Assembly (NCBI GenBank): GCA_027625915.1
Contig: JANTQA010000029.1
Location: forward strand, 1,922,001-1,986,000
Source: Anaeramoeba flamelloides
Taxonomy: Eukaryota > Metamonada > Anaeramoebidae
Direction of reading: 5' to 3'
DNA: 64,000 nt
Positions 58,401 through 64,000 of the stretch are shown piece after piece. A program made the translations under genes and the position numbers. The stretch's first letter is position 1, and the number at the start of each line of letters is the position of its first letter. Below the pieces are notes generated by a model. That model saw only the letters and a list, made by a program, of their open reading frames with translations. It was not told the DNA's origin and did not search any database.

Positions 58401-60137
58401 CAACAAACCAACAAACCAAACAAACAAAAAACAAACAAAAAAACAATAAACTAAAAAAAGTCAAATTTTGTTTTACGAAAAAGAAGAAGAAGAAGAACCA
58501 CAAGAACAAATAAAAAATTCCAAGAAACCAATGAGTTATCTGTAATTTGTTTAATTGATTTTGGGTTGGCAAGAAGATATAGACAAAGTGATGGCCATTT
58601 AAGGCCACCAAGACCAAAAGTTGGGTTCCGTGGCACTGCGAGATATGCATCAATTAATTCACATGAGGGGAATGAATTAAGTCGAAGGGATGATCTCTTT
58701 TCATTATTATATTTATTTGTCGAGTTTTTGAAAGGTGAATTACCATGGTCTCAAATTAAAGATAAATTAATAATTTCCAAATTGAAAAGCAAATTTACAA
58801 CTGTAAATTTAGTTAAAGGCCTGCCAAAGCAATTTGTATCATTTTATGAGCACATTCAATCATTACAATTCGAAGATGTGCCCAATTACAAATATTTGAG
58901 GAAATTATTAACCGACTCCTTCATTGAAGCAGGGTATGATGAAAATACAAAATTTGATTGGGAACTTGACAGCGAGCATCGAAAAAGAGATCAAATAAAT
59001 AATGGGAAAATAAATCATCAAAGGAGGAAGAAAAAGAATTTAAAACTAAAAAATTACAACTATCAACAAAAAGAAAATATTAAATTACAAAAAATGAAGC
59101 AAATAAAAATGAATAAAAAAAAGCAATCAAATTTCCAAAATAATCCTAATCACAATAATGATAATGAAAAATATGACGATAAAAATAAATTAAAAATGGA
59201 AGATAGTTACCTTTCTGGCACAGTTGTGGATTCAAACCAAGCTGTTTTTTCAATTACGGGGACAAAGGGAACTGGAACAAAAGAAACGAATACTAATACA
59301 AAGAAACGAATTAAAAAAAAGCTTGGGAAAGATTTTTTAGCTGAAATTGAGAAAATGAATGAAATAGTAATACCGTCCCGTGAAGAACTTGAAAGAAGAA
59401 GAAGAAGGAAAAAAAGGGTTTCCAAGATAAATCAAAATATAAATAAAAACAATAATAACCATAATCAAAATAATAATAGCAATCAAAGTAATAATAATAA
59501 TGCTAATGTTAATCGGAAAAATGGAAGAGCTGTTACTGGGGTTGGTAAAAGAAATTTAATTCAAGAACAAGGATCAATGGATGTAGAGAATGAAAAAAAC
59601 ATGCATAATGAAAACAAGAAAAGGAAAAAGAAGCAGAAAGAAGGTATAAATATAAAATATGAAAACAAGAATATCAAAAAAAGAAAGAAGCCAGAGGAAC
59701 ACACACGAAATATAAATAAAATTCAAATTCAAGAAGAGGAACCCCAACCTAATTTTATGGAAAGCAATTTTAACCATAAACAAAAAGAACAAGACTTTTT
59801 CTATTTAATTGAAAAGGGTTCTAGAAATGAAGGCTATGTTCGTGAGCCAGATTATGCATTAATGATCAAAAAAATTGAAGAAGAAATGGAAAAGGAAAAA
59901 GAGCAAAATGTTCAAAATATTCACAAGAAATCAAAAAGAAAAAAAAAAAAAAAAAATTTTCCTCACAATCAAAATAATCAAAATGGAATAATGTCGATTC
60001 CAACAGACAGAGAAGAAGAAAAGAAAAGAAATAACAAGAATAAGAATAATAATATAATTAGCAACCAAGATAATAATATCAATGATTCAGATCCAGAAAT
60101 TATAGATAAGCCTTGCTGTGGGTGTAATATTTTGTAA
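55412..60137 (+). CDS. Tau-tubulin-kinase-like Ser/Thr kinase (CK1 group) with C-terminal CaaX box, two exons, 691 aa
   Basis: Exons are 55412-55810 and 58461-60137, joined in phase 0 inside the catalytic loop (HRDIKP|SNF). Motifs in order: Gly loop IGKGGFGEIY (16-25), VAIKFEK (Lys 39), HRDIKPSNF (Asp 130), LIDFGLARRY (Asp 166), GFRGTARYASINSHEGNELS and RDDLFSLLYLFVEF, the signature of the CK1/TTBK group. TTBKs phosphorylate tubulin, tau and other cytoskeletal proteins in animals. A basic RKRRRRRTTRTNKK insert lies between the catalytic loop and DFG. The 370-residue tail is Asn/Lys-rich and ends CCGCNIL. CNIL fits a CaaX box favouring geranylgeranylation, with two Cys beside it for palmitoylation, so the kinase is probably membrane-bound. 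The intron is 2,650 nt, far longer than any other here. Confidence 0.92.
56640..57410 (+). repeat. Dispersed repeat family R, intronic copy
   Basis: It lies inside the kinase intron and aligns by eye with 60800-61370, in the same order and orientation: TTTTCAAATATCAATTATTT, TTATATAATTGACCTTTGAA, CAAATTCTTAGTAAAGGACC, TTTTGATCTTCTACTGG, ACTATTGATCTTGCAATAAA and GTGCCCCTTTGGCTGAAAAA. No ORF is seen. Its insertion may account for much of the intron's size. Confidence 0.6.
58386..58440 (+). repeat. (AACAAACC)n minisatellite beside the 3' splice site
   Basis: About four perfect AACAAACC units are followed by degenerate AAAC text, ending 20 bases before the acceptor CTAAAAAAAG at 58451-58460. An ACTAAC that could serve as branch site is just upstream at about 58382-58387. 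Confidence 0.6.
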
Positions 60138-63094
60138 TAATTAATTTTTTTTTAATTTGATGAATTAATTATCCTATCATTGGATTTACAATTCCTGAAT
60201 CACATTATATATATATATATATATATATATATAACAATAAACCATTTTTTGCTTTATTTTATATTTTTTTTTTTTTTTTTGTTTAATAATTCGCTTTGTG
60301 ATGGATTAATCGCTCTATCAAGATCAATGTTAGTATTTTAAATGATAGACACACATTTAAAATCATCACCACAATAATATCTTTTTTTTTTTTTTTTTAT
60401 TATTATGATGCTCAACAATGTATTTATTTCATTGAAAAATTATCCACAATCAAAAAGATATCAAGAAAAAAACAAAGAAATTATTCAGAAAATACTCAAA
60501 AAAATACTCAAAAAAATGAAATTAAATGATCTTTATTTTTTTTTTCTTAATAATGAGTTTGTAATCCTATTAGTTTTCTAACTTCCTATAATCTTAACCA
60601 CATATCTTCATTAAAATTATTTAGAAATTTAAATGTTTAGATTTTTTCCCTTATTTGATTTGCTGAAATCTTAAACTCTCTTTTAATTTTCATGTAAAGT
60701 GGGTTACTTTTTTTTTAAATCATTAAATGAATTTTTTTGTGAGTAATTTTCCATTTTTTATTGATAAAAAAAATTATTAATTTTTTAATTTCCATTTTAA
60801 ACTTTGTTTCAGTCAAAGACGACCAAAAAAGTTTTTCAAATAACAATTATTTTTTATAATTGACTTTTGAAGAAAAAAGAAATATAAAGTAGAAGAATTA
60901 CGAAATAATAGTTGAAATATATAAATATATGAAGTGAAATTAATAAACAAATATATTTTCAAAAATTATTGAAAACCCCAAATTCTTAGAAAAACCTATT
61001 GGGAACAATAAGTGGGTTCATTTTGATCTTAAATGAAAGATCAAATAAAATATCAATAGAAATAAACATCATTCATCTACAATCACTTTCACTATTTCAG
61101 TAACATTAAATAACATGTTTTTACAAAGTGACTATCCATCTTGCAATAAAAAAAAATTTGCAAAACAAATTATCTGTTAAAAAAAAACAAAAAGAATCAA
61201 AATGAAAAAAAATAATTTCAATTTTGGAATTTCAGAAATAATTTTTTTACTTTGAATATCTATTCAAACCCTTCGAAAATATGTAATTATTTCTCCATAA
61301 CTGGGCACCTTGGATTGGAAAATCGTTTTCAAGATTCTTGGTTTTATGGATATTTATTGAATAAATTATTCACATAACTCCAAATTGATTATTTTTTTTT
61401 GGAATTATTATAATCACAATAATTTAAAATTTAGAATCATAATATTAACAATATATCAACATAATCAGTTTTATTAACCGTTTTTAATTGTGAAAGGTCA
61501 TTTTAGAATATTTTATTAAAATTATTAAAAATTATTTTATTCTGATTACTTTGGAATTAAAAAAAGGCTTTTTTATTTTATAATCCGTATAAAACTCTAT
61601 TATAAAAAAAAAAACGAAATATTTTATTCAATTGCAAAGTAAAATATTTTTCTTGGGTGGAAGTAAACCCAAAAATGTCAAAATTGGCAAAAAGATGATT
61701 AGAACAAAAATACCGAGCAGAAAAAACTTCTAATATTTATTTTTTTGTGAAATATAATATTCTTTCAAAAATTGTTTTAAAAATCTATTTATTAATTATA
61801 AAATTTTGAAAATGAAGTGATTCTATAAAAACCCAATTTAAATAAGTCCTAAGTTGAGACTTATCATTGGAATAACTAAGAATTATTTGAGATTTTTTTC
61901 AAAAAAATAATAGAAATGTATGCATGGATTTTTCGTTTTCTAATTAAATAAGTATACCAAAATTTAAACTCTTTTTCAAATAAAAGGGTAGAGAAAATTT
62001 CAAGAATAATTCTTAATTGAATCAAGTTAATTGTAGTATGATTCTAAAAGATCAAACACACTTTTAAATATAGAAAATCAAAAGAATCTTTAAAATTCAT
62101 TAAAACAAAACAATAAAAATTATAATTAAATATTTTAAAAATTGATGTACCCTTTTATCTGAAATGAGTTCTCTGGTTTTGTAAATTGTAAAGAAAAAAT
62201 AATTATAAAATCAATAACAACCTTTGAACACCTTGAATTGGTAAAATTTTCTTGACAAGTTAAAATTTTGATCTTTAAAGTCTTTACATGTCAAACTTTT
62301 GTTCTTTAAAGTCCCATTTTCAAAATAAAACTGCAATTCATCTGGGAATTTTGTTGGAATTGTTTTTTTTTTCTTTATTTTCTCTTTTCTTTGTTCTATG
62401 CATCAATCCGATTTACTTCAATCTTAATTCCTATTTCTAGCTCATTCGAAATCAATCTTAAACTATTTACATTTTTATACTGGTAGATTATTCACAAATT
62501 GTTTTCTTTTATCTTGTTTTTTTTTCATTTTCCAACTGTTCAATATCCATAAATAAAAAAAAACAAAAAATGAAAAAATGAATAATTAAAATGAAAATCA
62601 CCATTAAGTAATTATCTTATTAACAATCATATTTAATGGTATTGATGATTTGAGAGGGTGCCCTTTTGTTTGAAAAAGAGTTTAATTTTGTAATTTACCA
62701 AAACAATATTCAATAAAATAAAAAAAATAAAAAAAAAAAACTAAAACTAAAAATAAAAAAAATTAAATTTATTCTTGAATAGTTTAATCATTTCTGAGTT
62801 AAAAAATCAAGATCAGTTGTTAAAACAAAAAAAAAAATTAAATTATTAAAAAGAAAAAGATGAAGAGAAAAGTAAAAAAAATTGATAATATATAAAAAAA
62901 ATATGAAAAAAAAGAAAAGAAAATGGGAGAAAATATAAAATAAAAAATTATAATAAGATGGGATTCGATAACATTGAAAAGGATCTATTGAGAAGTGTTC
63001 AATTAAAAGTGTAAATGGGAGGAAAGGAATATATCTGAATTTTAAAAAAAGTTCAAAAATAATATAATACCAAGCAAAGGAAATAAAAAATACA
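60138..63094. other. Gene-free region with a family-R repeat
   Basis: A (TA)n tract lies at about 60207-60232 and T runs near 60262 and 60383. A family-R copy spans about 60800-61370. The remainder is A/T-tract DNA with no supported gene. The last part (62700-63094) is very A-rich and is probably the 3' end region of the minus-strand gene that follows. Confidence 0.4.
60800..61370 (+). repeat. Dispersed repeat family R, copy 3
   Basis: It is collinear with 56690-57380: TTTTTATAATTGACTTTTGA, CCCCAAATTCTTAGAAAAAC, CATTTTGATCTTAAATGAA, TGACTATCCATCTTGCAATA and CTGGGCACCTTGGATTGG. No ORF or terminal repeat is seen. Confidence 0.6.
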
Positions 63095-64000
63095 TTAGTT
63101 TTTCACTCTTATTGAAGACTGATTTGATTTTGATTTGATCTTATTCGGTTGTAGAAAGGCATTTTTTCCATCTTTTAAGACTTTAGAGTTGCCATGTAGC
63201 GTTCTTCCCGGCTGTTTACCACGCAATCTTGACGATTTCGAGAATTGAAGCCTTAAGCTAGTAGTAACTTTTGAAAATTTATTAGTGTTCCCATTACTAT
63301 TAGGTGTTTTTTTATCATTGTTGACCAAAATGGGATTTGGAGAAATATTATTGTAATTGTCACCCTTATATTGTGGTGTCTTATTTGAAAAATGTGAATT
63401 TTTTTTTGAGTTGGAAGAAGAAAAAGAAGAATTGTGATTTAAATATTTTGAATTTTTTTTGAGTTTGATCAGATTTTTTTTTTTCGATTTATTGGAATTT
63501 CTTGAATTATTTTTTAATTTTGTTTTATTAATTTTTGTTTTTGGTGTAATCTTTTCAGTTGAATTCGAAAGCTGTTTGAGCTGTTTTCTTTCCCAATTAC
63601 CTAAAATATCGTCAATATTCTTCACATGATTTGGTTTTTTTAAAAAGCGATTTTTTTTTTTCGAATTTTTCTTCTCTGATTTCTTTAATTTATTATAGTG
63701 TTCATTAGGATTTAAATTTTCTTCGTCTTCACTACTATTTTGATAATAATAATTCTTATTGTGATCCAATTCGAGATCGTCCCCATTGTCGCTGTCACGT
63801 TCATGGCCACGGTCACGGTCGCTGTCACTGTCACTATAACTTTGATTCTCGTTATTGTTTTCAAGATGGTTCATATTTTCATTATCGTAATCGTCAGACT
63901 GGGCACTGCCATCGCTCTCATACTGGTCAACATTACCCGAATAAAGATCATCGTTCACTTTATTTTTAGGATTTTTTTTTCTTCTTGTTATATTTAGATT
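63095..64000 (-). CDS. Unrecognised acidic/basic disordered protein (C-terminal part, runs off the window)
   Basis: The minus-strand frame is open from the window edge to a TAA at 63095, giving at least 302 residues. I do not recognise it. The first visible part is acidic and Ser-rich (YESDGSAQSDDYDNENM, SDSDSDRDRGHERDSDNGDD). The second half is basic with Ser/Asn (KKSEKKNSKKKNRFLKK, SNKSKKKNLIKLKKN). A short ordered-looking element, NIDDILGNWERKQLKQL, lies between them. The end (SSRLRGKQPGRTLHGN) is strongly basic. The pattern fits a nuclear or chromatin-associated disordered tail but no family can be named. The start lies beyond position 64000; a GTG at 63958 is not a credible start because the frame stays open upstream. 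Confidence 0.6.
   Translation of the reverse strand, partial: NLNITRRKKNPKNKVNDDLYSGNVDQYESDGSAQSDDYDNENMNHLENNNENQSYSDSDSDRDRGHERDSDNGDDLELDHNKNYYYQNSSEDEENLNPNEHYNKLKKSEKKNSKKKNRFLKKPNHVKNIDDILGNWERKQLKQLSNSTEKITPKTKINKTKLKNNSRNSNKSKKKNLIKLKKNSKYLNHNSSFSSSNSKKNSHFSNKTPQYKGDNYNNISPNPILVNNDKKTPNSNGNTNKFSKVTTSLRLQFSKSSRLRGKQPGRTLHGNSKVLKDGKNAFLQPNKIKSKSNQSSIRVKN

Overview
The window looks like nuclear DNA of an AT-rich single-celled eukaryote. GC is very low, homopolymer runs are long, genes are split by spliceosomal introns, proteins carry long Asn, Asp/Glu and Lys tracts, and stops are standard (TAA and TAG seen). A 3.6 kDa-thousand-scale BEACH protein (about 3,620 residues), a CDC25 phosphatase, a tau-tubulin-kinase-like kinase and a eukaryotic initiator tRNA-Met all fit a free-living amoeba or amoeboflagellate. 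Anaeramoeba-like metamonads or amoebozoans are my best guesses, but the sequence alone does not settle this.

Layout: a small unknown basic ORF (0.7-1.1 kb, +); repeat-rich DNA with a foldback element (4.1-7.6 kb); CDC25 in three exons (10.6-14.0 kb, +); a 7 kb gene desert with (TA)n-flanked CpG-rich islets; the giant PH-BEACH-WD40-FYVE-like gene (32.1-20.9 kb, -); a second repeat-rich zone (32.5-38 kb); a five-exon unknown gene (39.8-38.2 kb, -) next to an initiator tRNA-Met (39.84 kb, +); a 4.6 kb Tc1/mariner-like element carrying nested repeats (41.0-45.6 kb); an unrecognised 858-residue repeat protein with a GC-rich third exon (46.3-49.3 kb, +); more repeats; a prenylation-tagged TTBK-like kinase with a 2.65 kb intron (55.4-60.1 kb, +); and an unknown acidic/basic gene running off the right edge (-).

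The recognised genes are housekeeping or regulatory: CDC25 for cell-cycle control, TTBK for cytoskeletal or membrane signalling, and the BEACH protein for membrane traffic or selective autophagy. They are not an operon, and I see no functional link beyond co-location. The unusual content is between genes: at least six families of short inverted-repeat elements, several with TA target duplications, and a foldback family whose arms are arrays of alternating hairpins. One hairpin was split exactly at its loop by a LINE insertion with a 16-bp target duplication. Intron acceptors also share a distinctive A-rich form with no CAG among eight.
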